Shown here piece after piece: positions 55,833-64,000 of a stretch of DNA of 64,000 nucleotides. This DNA is from Bacteroidales bacterium (GTDB taxonomy: Bacteria; Bacteroidota; Bacteroidia; Bacteroidales; BM520). Each line of letters starts with the position of its first letter. Positions within the stretch are counted from its first letter, which is position 1. The stretch lies in assembly GCA_016285515.1 (NCBI GenBank), contig JAEEQW010000001.1:248001-312000 (forward strand), written 5' to 3'. The notes under the pieces were generated by a model. That model made no database searches, was not told where the DNA came from, and worked only from the letters and a program-made list of their open reading frames with translations. Position numbers and translations under genes: made by a program.

Positions 55833-57206
55833 TTATCTGAGCTTTAATTTTTGGCCAATCTTCAGCTTGTCGCTTTTCAGATTGCTGGCCTCCATTATCT
55901 TTTTTACTGTTGTATGATTCTTTTTCGCTATTGTGCTAAGATTGTCACCCTTCTTTACTATATAAATCTGCTCTCCAGCATTATCTGTTGATGAACTGTC
56001 AGACTGCACATTTGCCGTTGAATTGTTTTCCTGTTTCTTTTTAGGCTCATTTTTTTGATGTTTTACGGCAAATGCTACGGCATCGTTTGCTGGAAGAACT
56101 ATTCTGCAAGGATGGTCTTTTGAACCTGGAACGACGTCTTGGATGTATTCGGGATTTAGAAGTTCCAAATCGTTGACTGATGTCCCGATTTCTTTGCTTA
56201 TTTGATTGAAAGATATGACTTTATTGACAATCACAGTATCTACATCGAAAAATGTGAACTGAGGTATCTGCGGTCTCAGGTTGTGCTCCGAATGATAAGT
56301 GCAGACATAACTCAATGCTGAGAAAGCTGGAACGTAGTTGCGAGTCTCATCGGGTAAATACGTGTAAATTTGCCAATAATTTCTCTTCCCGCCTGAGCGG
56401 TTAATTGCCTTATTTACATTTCCGACTCCGGAATTGTACGCAGCCAATGCCAATATCCAGTCACCGTATATCTCGTACAAATCTTTTAAATGAAGACATG
56501 CGGCCTCGGTCGATTTTATTATATCGAGTCTGTCGTCAATGTAGGATGTACATTGCAGTCCGTATAATTTTCCCGTACTCGGCATAAATTGCCACAATCC
56601 CTTGGCACCCATTGACGATGTTACGTTAGGATTTAGTCCTGATTCTATTATCGACAAATATTTCAGCTCTAACGGAAGATTGTATTTTATCAGGATTTCC
56701 TCAATTATCGGAAAATAATAAGTTGTCAGTCCCAATAGTTTTTCGGTGTAAGTTTTCCCATTTACGGCGTAGCGGTCTATGTATTTCCTGACTATATTGT
56801 TGTATTCCAGTTTAATGGGCGTGGAAGCATCAAGTTCTTCGAAACGATGTCTATAGACTGATTCATCAAATTTGGGTATCGTGTTTTTTGAATAATTGTA
56901 AGTTGTGATGTAAGGTGAGTCGGCAATGAACTCCATCCTCGAACGAAACAATTCCGTGTTCAGTGTTTCTATTCTTTTAAAAAACACTGAATCTGACAGA
57001 TTGAATTCCAAGTTAGGGGACACATATCTTATAGAATCAATTTTGACGTATTTTGACAAATCGATTGAATCGTATTTGGTTGAATCTATGGATAATACGT
57101 GTAATCTTGATGAGTCGGATGCATTTTGTGCCACACATTGTGTATGCGCCGTCAGGAATATTATTGACGTAAGGCAGATGAGTAATATGATATTTTTGTG
57201 TTCCAT
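55833..57206 (-). CDS. Membrane-bound lytic transglycosylase with LysM (MltD-like)
   Basis: 457 residues from ATG at 57206 (MEHKNIILLICLTSIIFLTAHTQCVAQ, a signal peptide; key IILLICL). ATGs at 57233 and 57212 lie at or before the expected transcript start. The GH23 core has catalytic Glu in SIIESGLNPNVTSSMGAKGLWQFMPSTGKLYG and ALAAYNSGVGNV. A LysM ends the protein (IYIVKKGDNLSTIAKKNHTTVKKI), with a degenerate one before it. It cuts peptidoglycan glycan strands; first gene of a six-gene minus operon. Confidence 0.9.
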   Translation of the reverse strand: MEHKNIILLICLTSIIFLTAHTQCVAQNASDSSRLHVLSIDSTKYDSIDLSKYVKIDSIRYVSPNLEFNLSDSVFFKRIETLNTELFRSRMEFIADSPYITTYNYSKNTIPKFDESVYRHRFEELDASTPIKLEYNNIVRKYIDRYAVNGKTYTEKLLGLTTYYFPIIEEILIKYNLPLELKYLSIIESGLNPNVTSSMGAKGLWQFMPSTGKLYGLQCTSYIDDRLDIIKSTEAACLHLKDLYEIYGDWILALAAYNSGVGNVNKAINRSGGKRNYWQIYTYLPDETRNYVPAFSALSYVCTYHSEHNLRPQIPQFTFFDVDTVIVNKVISFNQISKEIGTSVNDLELLNPEYIQDVVPGSKDHPCRIVLPANDAVAFAVKHQKNEPKKKQENNSTANVQSDSSSTDNAGEQIYIVKKGDNLSTIAKKNHTTVKKIMEASNLKSDKLKIGQKLKLR

Positions 57207-57220
57207 TGACATTGAAATTA

Positions 57221-57228
57221 CAAATGTA
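57221..57228 (-). promoter_or_regulatory. -7 box of the mltD-to-tolC operon
   Basis: The minus strand reads TACATTTG. The transcript would start near 57215 and serves mltD, ddl, pssA and the pump genes, which are all spaced by less than 12 bases. Confidence 0.5.
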
Positions 57229-57252
57229 GGCATTTATTTTAATTAAAAAATG

Positions 57253-57260
57253 TACCTTTG
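57253..57260 (+). promoter_or_regulatory. -7 box of the DUF4837 gene
   Basis: TACCTTTG, 30 bases before the ATG, back to back with the divergent box at 57221-57228. Confidence 0.55.
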
Positions 57261-57289
57261 CATACAATTTTATAACTGATTAATTAACG

Positions 57290-58303
57290 ATGAAAATGAG
57301 AAAATATTTGATTGTCATGTTATTACTTTCGACTCTTCTTGCAACTTCCTGCAAAGAGACGAGTGGACCGGCAGTGCCTGGCTCAATGGGTAATACCTAC
57401 GAACTTGTTGTTGTATGTACCGATAAAGTCTGGGATGGACCGGTCGGTGACACAATCCGTAGTTTTTTCGGTCAGAGTGATTCCACCATGCTGATGATAG
57501 AACCGCTGTATAAACTTCTACATATCAACAGGGCGACTCTTGACCAGAACAGAATGTTCAATTTCTCAAAGAGTATTCTCATAGTTGAGGTGAATCCCGG
57601 TTCCGAAGCTAAAGGTGGTACACAGAGAGACTTGTGGGCTAAGCCTCAGCGCGTGTTTACGCTGACTGGACCTACAACTGAATCAGTCGTTGACCTCTTC
57701 GGTAAATATAAGGATCAGATGCTGAAATCCTATTACGAAATTGAGAAGGAAAAGCTCAATGTTTATTATATGTCAGCTTTGAACAGGGATGTTATAAAAA
57801 AAGTAGGGGAGAAATTCGGTTACACTTTCAACATCACCACAGGTTTCAGAATAGCAAAGAACTATGATGACTTTATGTGGCTGCGCAGCGAAACTGACAA
57901 AACAAGTACTGATTTCCTTATTTATAATGAGGATTATATCTCTGAGAATCAGCTGTCTCCAGGATATATCGTTTTGAAGCGCAATCTGATGACTCAGCAG
58001 TATGTTCCCGCAAGTATCGAGGGTTCGTATGCCAAGGTTTCCGATGAGTTCCCTGTTTCATCCAAGGAAGTCAGTCTCAACGGTCTTTATGCTATCGAAT
58101 CGCGTGGAGCCTGGGATTGCGAAGGCGATTACATGGGTGGAACATTTCTCAATTATACCATCGTTGATACTGTCAACAACAAAATCCTCACAATTGATTC
58201 TTTCGTTTATGCTCCAAGCAAAGAGAAACGTGTGTTCATGATGCAGCTCGAGGCCATGATTTCCTCAATCCGCCGATGGGTGTCTGATGAGGCCAAACTT
58301 TAG
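57290..58303 (+). CDS. DUF4837 family lipoprotein
   Basis: 337 residues, lipoprotein signal (LLLSTLLATSCKE). Family-like stretches: ELVVVCTDKVWDGPVGDTIRSFF, FTLTGPTTESVVDLF, and ESRGAWDCEGDYMGGTFLNYTIVD. The family is restricted to Bacteroidetes and has no known function; its membrane location suggests an envelope role. Confidence 0.8.
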   Translation: MKMRKYLIVMLLLSTLLATSCKETSGPAVPGSMGNTYELVVVCTDKVWDGPVGDTIRSFFGQSDSTMLMIEPLYKLLHINRATLDQNRMFNFSKSILIVEVNPGSEAKGGTQRDLWAKPQRVFTLTGPTTESVVDLFGKYKDQMLKSYYEIEKEKLNVYYMSALNRDVIKKVGEKFGYTFNITTGFRIAKNYDDFMWLRSETDKTSTDFLIYNEDYISENQLSPGYIVLKRNLMTQQYVPASIEGSYAKVSDEFPVSSKEVSLNGLYAIESRGAWDCEGDYMGGTFLNYTIVDTVNNKILTIDSFVYAPSKEKRVFMMQLEAMISSIRRWVSDEAKL

Positions 58304-58314
58304 GAGAAAAAAAA

Positions 58315-58338
58315 GAGGACTGTCTCACGACAGTCCTC
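58315..58338 (-). terminator. Hairpin terminator of rpmB
   Basis: GAGGACTGTC-TCAC-GACAGTCCTC is a perfect 10-bp hairpin. The eight A residues before it become a T-run on the minus strand, so it ends the rpmB transcript and may also face the plus-strand DUF4837 gene. Confidence 0.85.
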
Positions 58339-58400
58339 CCAAAAATCAACTATTACAACACACACTTAAAGTTATGAAGTTTATTTCTTATTGTGTATCT

Positions 58401-58643
58401 TTAATCTATAATGATAAGACCTTTTTGCTCTGCTTCTTTCAAAACCTTTGATAAACCTTTCTTGTTTATGTCCTTCATAGCAGAAGTTGAAAGTCTCAAT
58501 TGGATCCAACAATCTTCCTCAGGAAGATAATATTTCTTGTATTGAAGGTTGGGATAAAATTTCCTTCTTGTTTTTATATTTGAATGGGAAACCCTGTTTC
58601 CGCTCATTACCCTTTTACCTGTAAGTTGACAAATCTTTGACAT
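58401..58643 (-). CDS. rpmB: 50S ribosomal protein L28
   Basis: 80 residues from ATG at 58643 (MSKICQLTGKRVMSGNRVSHS); an upstream ATG at 58691 adds an unlikely extension. RKFYPNLQYKKYYLP and STSAMKDINKKGLSKVL are family-typical of bL28. In many Bacteroidetes it stands next to rpmG; here 2.8 kb separate them. Confidence 0.93.
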   Translation of the reverse strand: MSKICQLTGKRVMSGNRVSHSNIKTRRKFYPNLQYKKYYLPEEDCWIQLRLSTSAMKDINKKGLSKVLKEAEQKGLIIID

Positions 58644-58747
58644 TTTAATTCTCCCTTTTTTACTATTTAAAAAACGGTGCAAATTTCGCACTTTTTTTTC
58701 TAATTTTTCAATTTTTTGCTTAAAAAATTTTTTGCTCTGTTTTGCTG

Positions 58748-60010
58748 CTATAACTTTTTGTCTCTTAGATAGTTATAAACCATCTTCAAGGCGTTGTATG
58801 TTGTCCTTTTAATATTAATTTCTCTGTTTGTTCCGAAATGGAACACCTCACTCGTCACGAAATTTCGTCCTGCAACTGAAATCCATACGGTTCCGACCTG
58901 ACTTGTTTCGTCTCCTCCTCCCGGTCCTGCATAACCTGTCGTGGCTATTGCCACATCAGTATTCATTAACTTCCTTGCACATTGAGACATCTCTTCCGCT
59001 GTTTCTTTGCTTACCACTCCATATTTGCTTATGGTCTCCTTCCTGACTCCGAGGACATCATTTTTTATGTTTTCGGAATATGCGACAATAGAACCCTTGA
59101 AATAATCGGAACTGCCGGGGACGAGAGTCAGATGGTGTGCTATGTTACCTCCTGTGCAGCTTTCAGCCGTTGCTATAGTAAGGTTATTCTTTTTCAGAAG
59201 CACGCCTACGACATGTTCTATGGTGTCATCATCATAGCCGTAAATCCATTCGGGAAGAAGTTTTGCAAGTTTCTCAAGTTCTTTGTTGACGATGGCTTTA
59301 TTCTTCTCCAAGTTGCTGCCGTATGCGGTGATTCTTAATCTTACGCTTCCGTATTGCGGAAGATATGCAAGCTTGACATTCTCTGGCAGATTGGCTTCCC
59401 AGTCTTTGATGATCTCGGCGATGAATGATTCGCCTTTCCCTTGTGTCAGAACAGTTCTGTAATATAAACCATTGTTCTGATATGTGTCTTTAAGGATATC
59501 AAGAACATAGTCTTCAATCAGGCCTTTCATTTCCAAAGGGACACCGGGAAGAAATACCATTATTTTGGTTTTGCCGTCAACATTTTCTTTGAAAAGCATA
59601 CCCGGTGCAGTTCCGTTATGGTTCTGCAGCGGAATGCATTTCTCCGGAACCATTGCCTGCATCCTGTTGCTCTCGGTGATTTCATATCCAAGTGTCTTGA
59701 ATCTGTTGACCACATTCTGGAACGCCTCTTCGTTGAATGTCAATCCGCAGTTGAACAATTTGCATGCACAGCCTTTGGTGATGTCATCTTTCGTCGGGCC
59801 CAAGCCTCCGGTGACGACTACCACATCACATTCGGAGTAGCATTCCTTTAAAGTCCTGAGTATTTCATCTTCGTCATCACCGATAGTCACGTCACGTATT
59901 ATGTCGATTCCAAGAGCACTGAGCTGTTGCGCGATCCACGCCACGTTGGTGTTGAGAACCTGACCTATAAGCAATTCGTCACCTATAGTTATTATTTCGC
60001 TTGTGGTCAT
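58748..60010 (-). CDS. cinA: CinA-family nicotinamide-nucleotide amidase
   Basis: 420 residues, full-length two-domain form. N-terminal MoCF-like domain: SEIITIGDELLIGQVLNTN, VVVTGGLGPTKDDITKG. C-terminal domain: ATAESCTGGNIAHHLT, VSKETAEEMSQCAR, ATTGYAGPGGGDE. The family deamidates NMN and cleaves ADP-ribose. It overlaps rimM by 4 bases. Confidence 0.93.
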   Translation of the reverse strand: MTTSEIITIGDELLIGQVLNTNVAWIAQQLSALGIDIIRDVTIGDDEDEILRTLKECYSECDVVVVTGGLGPTKDDITKGCACKLFNCGLTFNEEAFQNVVNRFKTLGYEITESNRMQAMVPEKCIPLQNHNGTAPGMLFKENVDGKTKIMVFLPGVPLEMKGLIEDYVLDILKDTYQNNGLYYRTVLTQGKGESFIAEIIKDWEANLPENVKLAYLPQYGSVRLRITAYGSNLEKNKAIVNKELEKLAKLLPEWIYGYDDDTIEHVVGVLLKKNNLTIATAESCTGGNIAHHLTLVPGSSDYFKGSIVAYSENIKNDVLGVRKETISKYGVVSKETAEEMSQCARKLMNTDVAIATTGYAGPGGGDETSQVGTVWISVAGRNFVTSEVFHFGTNREINIKRTTYNALKMVYNYLRDKKL

Positions 60011-60552
60011 ATTGTTTCGTATTTTGAATCGTTGATGTCAAGAAGTCCGTCGGGCAGATTGAAAGTAATGGATTTTTCTTCAGCATTTGAATTTTCAATC
60101 AAATCTTCATGGAGTGGAATCATGATTTCATCGGTGACCTCTTTCGAGCGGCTGACGATTAACACTGCCTGTTGCGAAGATACAATGGTGTCAACGATTT
60201 TGCCGATGTATCCCGCTTTCGTGTCATAGACATTCCAGCCAATCAGATCCATGTCTGTAACTTGGACTTCCAAGCCGTCGAGGAGTTCTTTCGGCACATA
60301 AACGTCTTTGTTGAGATATGTGCCGTTGTTGTTCATGTCGTTGAATCTGATTTTTATGTTTCTTGGTGATTGTTCGGAGTACAATTCCGGAAAGACAGGA
60401 AGCAGGTCGCAGCCGTTTATATCGACAAAGAGAGTGTCATCGAGAACGGAGAATATGTCGAGGTTTGTTGAGAGAGTCATGACATATTCATTTCCCTTAC
60501 CGACTTTTTTCTTTATTTTGCCGATTTTCACGAAGTTATCTTTCTGGAGCAT
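60007..60552 (-). CDS. rimM: Ribosome maturation factor RimM
   Basis: 181 residues. KIGKIKKKVGKGNEYVMTLSTNLDIF (conserved KIG start) and a PRC-barrel C-terminus (LIGWNVYDTKAGYIGKIVD). It assists 16S/30S maturation and is commonly near rpsP, here 75 bases away across a terminator. Confidence 0.85.
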   Translation of the reverse strand: MLQKDNFVKIGKIKKKVGKGNEYVMTLSTNLDIFSVLDDTLFVDINGCDLLPVFPELYSEQSPRNIKIRFNDMNNNGTYLNKDVYVPKELLDGLEVQVTDMDLIGWNVYDTKAGYIGKIVDTIVSSQQAVLIVSRSKEVTDEIMIPLHEDLIENSNAEEKSITFNLPDGLLDINDSKYETI

Positions 60553-60575
60553 ATTCAGGTGTTTATGTGATAACG

Positions 60576-60607
60576 AAAAAAAAAGTCGTCGGGTAAGGAC
60601 GACTTTT
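60576..60607 (-). terminator. Terminator of the rpmG-rpsP operon
   Basis: AAAAGTCGTC at 60581-60590 pairs with GACGACTTTT at 60598-60607; on the minus strand a T-run follows the stem, so it ends the transcript after rpsP. Confidence 0.85.
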
Positions 60608-60626
60608 CATTATGTTTAAAGATAGA

Positions 60627-61226
60627 TTAAGCGTTAGCTTCAGCTGGAGTTTCAGCTACTGGTTCAGCTGGAGTTTCAGCAGTTGCAACTTCAGCGGCAG
60701 CAGCCTCAGCAGCAGCTTCCTGTTCAGCCTGAGCGGCAGCGAGTTCAGCGGCTTTCTTTGCTGCTTCCTCTGCAGCCTTCTTTGCGAGGACTTCTGCACG
60801 AGCTTCGTTAACTTTCTTTTCTTCTTCTAATCTTGTTTTCTGGACATTGCGATCTGATGCCTCTTTTTTCTTTGCTATAGCAGCTATCTTGGCTTCCTTA
60901 GCCTGGAGCCATTCATTATATCTGTTATCGGCAACGGCTTGAGTAATAGCACCTTTCTTAACACCTATCTGAAGGTGGTTCTTAAGAAGAACGCCCTTGT
61001 AGGATAAGATGTTTCTTACTGTGTCGGTAGGCTGGGCACCTGCCTGGAGCCAATAAATGGCGCGTTCGTCATCTATAGTTATTTCTGCTGGTATTGTCAG
61101 GGGATTATACGTGCCAATTCTCTCGATATATTTTCCGTCTCGTGGTGCACGACCATCCGCAATAACTATCTGATAAAAAGGTTGTCCCTTTTTACCTTTT
61201 CTCTGTAATCTGATTCTTGCTGGCAT
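60627..61226 (-). CDS. rpsP: 30S ribosomal protein S16 with long Ala/Glu tail
   Basis: 199 residues: core [44 protein letters not shown] (key RIRLQRKG and [10 protein letters not shown]), [19 protein letters not shown]. From about 120 a helical Lys/Glu region and an Ala-rich end (over 60 residues) double the usual length, as in other Bacteroidetes. Confidence 0.95.
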   Translation of the reverse strand: MPARIRLQRKGKKGQPFYQIVIADGRAPRDGKYIERIGTYNPLTIPAEITIDDERAIYWLQAGAQPTDTVRNILSYKGVLLKNHLQIGVKKGAITQAVADNRYNEWLQAKEAKIAAIAKKKEASDRNVQKTRLEEEKKVNEARAEVLAKKAAEEAAKKAAELAAAQAEQEAAAEAAAAEVATAETPAEPVAETPAEANA

Positions 61227-61248
61227 AATTTGTTAAAATAATGATTAA

Positions 61249-61407
61249 TTAATTTTTTTCTTTCAGATATTCCTCAACTTTTTCCTGTGGAACCATCTTC
61301 TCATCAAAATAGTAAGCACCTGTCTTCGGTGATCTCACCATCTTAAAGACCTTAGCAAAATTTTTGTTAGATCCTGTTCTCAATGTTGCAACGGTTTTCT
61401 TTGCCAT
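61249..61407 (-). CDS. DUF4295 family small protein
   Basis: 52 residues from ATG at 61407: MAKKTVATLRTGSNKNFAKV, VRSPKTGAYYFDEKMVP, ending in KEKN. Too short for automated detection. In Bacteroidetes the family follows rpmG and is probably ribosome-associated; function is unknown. Confidence 0.88.
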   Translation of the reverse strand: MAKKTVATLRTGSNKNFAKVFKMVRSPKTGAYYFDEKMVPQEKVEEYLKEKN

Positions 61408-61415
61408 AATTCAAC

Positions 61416-61604
61416 TTATTTGATTTCTTTGTGTATTGTAACTCTCTTCAAGTACGGGTTGTACTTTTTCAATTCAAGACGTTCCGGTGTGTTCTTCTTG
61501 TTCTTGGTGGTGATATACCTTGATATTCCAGGAACTCCGGAGGCCTTTTGTTCTGTGCATTCAAGTATTACCTGAATACGCGCGTCTTTGTTCTTTTTTG
61601 CCAT
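61416..61604 (-). CDS. rpmG: 50S ribosomal protein L33
   Basis: 62 residues, bL33 of zinc-free type (one Cys, no CxxC pairs): [52 protein letters not shown] (key [15 protein letters not shown]). Confidence 0.95.
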   Translation of the reverse strand: MAKKNKDARIQVILECTEQKASGVPGISRYITTKNKKNTPERLELKKYNPYLKRVTIHKEIK

Positions 61605-61631
61605 GATATAATCTCCTTAAATTTTGGGCTG

Positions 61632-61639
61632 CAAAGATA
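61632..61639 (-). promoter_or_regulatory. -7 box of rpmG-DUF4295-rpsP
   Basis: The minus strand reads TATCTTTG (complement of CAAAGATA), 28 bases before the rpmG ATG. Confidence 0.6.
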
Positions 61640-61690
61640 TAAATTTTTCTTTTATAAGAAGTTGTTTTGAAAAAATATTTTCTTCATGAC

Positions 61691-62605
61691 TTATTTTACC
61701 AAATCAATGAACACTTCCTCAAGTTTCTTTTCAGGAATATTCATCGACAGTAGAGTGTATCCTTTCTGAATGATATAGCTGAACATTTTGTCACGCATGT
61801 CTTCGTCAGTCTTGAACTGTATATTCAGTTTGAGGGAATTGCTGTCATCGTGTAACACCTTTACCCTGCTTATTTTTTCAAAATATTCAAAAGGATTTTT
61901 CGGACATGGTTTCTTAAGTTCCACATCAAGGGAGAACCCTTTTTGTGATGACAATATGTTATCTGTTGAGTCATCAGCAATGATTATACCTTTATTAATA
62001 ATGGTGACCCTGTTACAAATTGCTTCGACCTCCTGCATGATGTGTGTGGAGAGGATAACGGTCTTGTCTTTCCCGATTGATTTTATCAGCGAACGGATTT
62101 CGGTCAGTTGATTCGGGTCCAATCCTGTTGTGGGCTCATCGAGTATGAGCACCTGCGGGTCGTGTATCAAAGCCTGTGCAAGTCCGACCCTTTGTCTGTA
62201 GCCTTTCGACAGCTGGCTGATGTGTTTTCTCTTTTCTGGATTGAGACCTGTCACCTCCATAACCTCATCAATGCGTTTCTGCCGGTCAGATACCTTATAT
62301 ATATTGGCAACATATTCGAGATATTCCCTTATGTACATGTCGGGATATAGAGGGTTGCTTTCGGGGAGGTAGCCGATGAGACGCTTGATTTCCAAGGGAT
62401 TTGCGGAAATATTGTAGCCGCAGACGTCAGCTGTGCCTTCAGTTGGTTCAATATAACAGCACAAAATTTTCATAAGAGTTGATTTGCCGGCACCATTGGG
62501 CCCTAAAAGTCCGACTATCTCACCTTTTTCAATATTTATGCATACGTTGTTGAGGGCTTTCTGCTCGCCATATACCTTGGTTATATTTCTGATGCTGATA
62601 GACAT
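61691..62605 (-). CDS. gldA: ABC transporter ATPase, GldA-like
   Basis: 304 residues from ATG at 62605 (MSISIRNITKVYGEQKALNN); an ATG at 62659 lies upstream of the promoter. Walker A GLLGPNGAGKSTLMKIL, the LSKGYRQRVGLAQAL signature and Walker B VLILDEPTTGLDPNQL are all intact. The last 80 residues match the GldA type. GldA was found as a gliding-motility ABC ATPase; in non-motile Bacteroidetes the partner genes are often separate, as here. Confidence 0.85.
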   Translation of the reverse strand: MSISIRNITKVYGEQKALNNVCINIEKGEIVGLLGPNGAGKSTLMKILCCYIEPTEGTADVCGYNISANPLEIKRLIGYLPESNPLYPDMYIREYLEYVANIYKVSDRQKRIDEVMEVTGLNPEKRKHISQLSKGYRQRVGLAQALIHDPQVLILDEPTTGLDPNQLTEIRSLIKSIGKDKTVILSTHIMQEVEAICNRVTIINKGIIIADDSTDNILSSQKGFSLDVELKKPCPKNPFEYFEKISRVKVLHDDSNSLKLNIQFKTDEDMRDKMFSYIIQKGYTLLSMNIPEKKLEEVFIDLVK

Positions 62606-62625
62606 TGTTTTTTCGAATAATTCTG

Positions 62626-62633
62626 CAAAGATA
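62626..62633 (-). promoter_or_regulatory. -7 box of gldA
   Basis: The minus strand reads TATCTTTG (complement of 62626-62633), which places transcription start near 62619 and fixes the ATG at 62605. Confidence 0.6.
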
Positions 62634-62675
62634 AAAAAATTTTCAAAATTCATATACAATATAAAAAATTGTTGT

Positions 62676-62683
62676 ACCTTTGC
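62676..62683 (+). promoter_or_regulatory. -7 box of rplM-rpsI(-rpsB)
   Basis: TACCTTTG, about 45 bases before the rplM ATG. No clear -33 box. Confidence 0.6.
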
Positions 62684-62727
62684 AGTCCGATTTTTAGAGA
62701 GTTAGTATAGTTAGAAATCAATTAAAG

Positions 62728-63186
62728 ATGGACTCAATAAGTTATAAGACATTATCGGTAACGAAAGATACCGCGAACAAGGAATGGTTAGTAGTGGATG
62801 CAGAGGGACAGGTTTTAGGCCGTCTTGCGACACGAGTTGCATTCTTGCTGAGAGGCAAGCACAAACCATGTTACACACCACACGTAGATTGTGGAGACAA
62901 CGTAATAGTGATTAACGCCGAGAAGGTGAAATTGACAGGCCAGAAGTATAATCTCAAGGAATATATGCGTCATTCCGGCTATCCTGGCTCACAAAGAACA
63001 AGAACTGTAAGTGAAGTTATGAAGATGGATCCTACTTTTGTGGTAAGACATGCTGTTAAAGGCATGCTCCCAAAGAACAGATTAGGAGCAGCTCTTCTTA
63101 GAAATTTGAAGGTTTATGCAGGGAGCGAACACAAGAACGAAGCTCAGAAACCTCGTAGCATTGATATCAATACAATTATTAAATAA
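62728..63186 (+). CDS. rplM: 50S ribosomal protein L13
   Basis: 152 residues, uL13: EWLVVDAEGQVLGRLATRVAFLLRGKHKP, HSGYPGSQRTRTV, and AVKGMLPKNRLG. Early-assembly protein, paired with rpsI 6 bases on. Confidence 0.97.
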   Translation: MDSISYKTLSVTKDTANKEWLVVDAEGQVLGRLATRVAFLLRGKHKPCYTPHVDCGDNVIVINAEKVKLTGQKYNLKEYMRHSGYPGSQRTRTVSEVMKMDPTFVVRHAVKGMLPKNRLGAALLRNLKVYAGSEHKNEAQKPRSIDINTIIK

Positions 63187-63191
63187 TAGAA

Positions 63192-63581
63192 ATGGAAGTT
63201 GTTCATACAATAGGCAGAAGAAAAGCTGCTGTTGCCCGCCTTTATATGAATGAAGGTAGTGGTAAGATCGTTATCAACAAGAAGGATTTGGAAAACTATT
63301 TTCCATTGCCAACACTTCGCTATATCGTAAATCAGCCTTTAGCTGTGACCAACACCGAAGGTCAGTTTGACATGTATGTTCATCTTGACGGCGGCGGCTT
63401 CAAAGGTCAGGCTGAAGCATTGCGTCTTGCTATTGCAAGAGCTCTCTGCGAAGTTAATAAGGAAGAATACCGTCCAGTACTCAAATCAAACGGTTTCCTC
63501 CATCGTGATCCTCGTGTTGTTGAACGTAAAAAACCGGGTCAGCCTAAGGCTCGTAAGAGATTTCAATTTAGTAAACGTTAG
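63192..63581 (+). CDS. rpsI: 30S ribosomal protein S9
   Basis: 129 residues, uS9: GRRKAAVARLYMNEGSGKIVIN, GGGFKGQAEALRLAIARAL, and the end KKPGQPKARKRFQFSKR, whose last Arg reaches the P-site tRNA. Confidence 0.97.
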   Translation: MEVVHTIGRRKAAVARLYMNEGSGKIVINKKDLENYFPLPTLRYIVNQPLAVTNTEGQFDMYVHLDGGGFKGQAEALRLAIARALCEVNKEEYRPVLKSNGFLHRDPRVVERKKPGQPKARKRFQFSKR

Positions 63582-63608
63582 GATAATAGATAATAATAGT
63601 TTAGTATC

Positions 63609-63652
63609 TAAATCACAGAGACCATCCTTCCCGGATGCTACTCTGTGGTTGC
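63609..63652 (+). promoter_or_regulatory. Hairpin in the rpsB leader
   Basis: ATCACAGAG pairs with CTCTGTGGT, enclosing a second stem CATCC-TTCCC-GGATG at about 63623-63637. It lies between rpsI and rpsB, without a T-run directly behind it. An S2-binding leader is possible; the function is inferred from position. Confidence 0.5.
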
Positions 63653-63688
63653 GTTTAATTATTAACCAATTAAAGAAAGTAAACTAAA

Positions 63689-64000
63689 ATGCCAAGAACA
63701 AATTTTGACGATCTTCTTAAGGCAGGTGTGCACTTCGGCCACCTTAAGAGAAAATGGAATCCTCACATGGCTCCTTATATTTTCATGGAGCGCAATGGTA
63801 TCCACATTATTGATTTATACAAAACACAAGCCAAAATAGACGAGGCTGCTGCTGCTCTCAAACAGATAGCTCACTCAGGTAAGAAAGTCCTCTTCGTGGC
63901 TACTAAAAAACAGGCTAAAGATGTCGTTTCTGAAGTAGTTAAGAACGTCAGTATGCCTTATGTCACTGAACGTTGGCCGGGCGGTATGCTTACCAACTTC
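63689..64000 (+). CDS. rpsB: 30S ribosomal protein S2 (partial)
   Basis: First 104 codons, cut by the right edge: MPRTNFDDLLKAGVHFGHLKR, WNPHMAPYIFMERNGIHIIDL, LFVATKKQAKDVV and ERWPGGMLTNF are all uS2 signatures. tsf usually follows. Confidence 0.97.
   Translation, partial: MPRTNFDDLLKAGVHFGHLKRKWNPHMAPYIFMERNGIHIIDLYKTQAKIDEAAAALKQIAHSGKKVLFVATKKQAKDVVSEVVKNVSMPYVTERWPGGMLTNF

Overview
The window is a chromosomal segment of a member of the Bacteroidetes, most likely a Bacteroidales species. The evidence is a complete Bacteroidetes-type ribosomal protein and translation supercluster, type IX secretion (T9SS) C-terminal sorting domains, a GldA-type ATPase, a sphingolipid-type acyl-CoA:amino-acid transferase, DUF4837 and DUF4295 proteins, and repeated promoters of the Bacteroidetes form (-7 box TAnnTTTG, sometimes with a TTG/TTTG box about 18-22 bp upstream). 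No rRNA or tRNA gene was seen. Functional names come from reading the translated sequences; no database search was run. LAYOUT. 1-3.6 kb: the end of a T9SS cargo gene, a truncated copy of a DUF721 gene, a TPR/coiled-coil membrane regulator and a second T9SS cargo gene. The DUF721 fragment repeats the 3' end of the intact gene at 3.6-4.0 kb, so about 3.4 kb has been gained between two copies. 3.6-13.4 kb (minus): one long operon, GH20 hexosaminidase - cutC - nucleotidyltransferase - mpl - GH3/beta-lactamase fusion - recF - DUF721, with a clear cell-wall recycling theme. 13.5-34.2 kb (plus): rpsF-rpsR-rplI, then rpsL-rpsG-fusA and the S10/spc/alpha clusters through secY, map, infA, rpoA, rplQ and eno, closed by a terminator. 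34.2-36.3 kb (minus): an SDR reductase and a serine palmitoyltransferase-like enzyme. 36.6-43.9 kb (plus): a beta-barrel protein, a HerA-like ATPase, the L-rhamnose genes rhaB-rhaA-rhaT-rhaD and a stand-alone PAS protein. ACCESSORY REGION 44-50 kb: a lipoprotein whose C-terminal end looks like the variable region of a diversity-generating retroelement (DGR), a second diversified 3' end downstream, palindromic repeats, an M13 peptidase, then the most unusual locus: cas1 and cas2 of type II kind, with no effector in the window, next to four copies of a 35-bp CRISPR-like repeat. The intervals are not ~30 bp spacers but 409, 232 and 342 bp cassettes. One holds a complete gene that fills it from repeat to repeat, one a 38-residue membrane peptide gene with its own promoter, and one a start-less internal coding fragment. 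A leader-type promoter lies between cas1 and the first repeat and reads through the array; the far repeat is degenerate at its 3' end, as in a real CRISPR array. It looks like a CRISPR array in architecture and an integron in content. 50-57.2 kb (minus): a tight six-gene operon mltD-like - ddl - pssA - adaptor - ABC permease - tolC-like. 57.3-64 kb: a DUF4837 lipoprotein, rpmB, rimM-cinA, rpmG-DUF4295-rpsP, gldA, and rplM-rpsI-rpsB (rpsB runs off the end).
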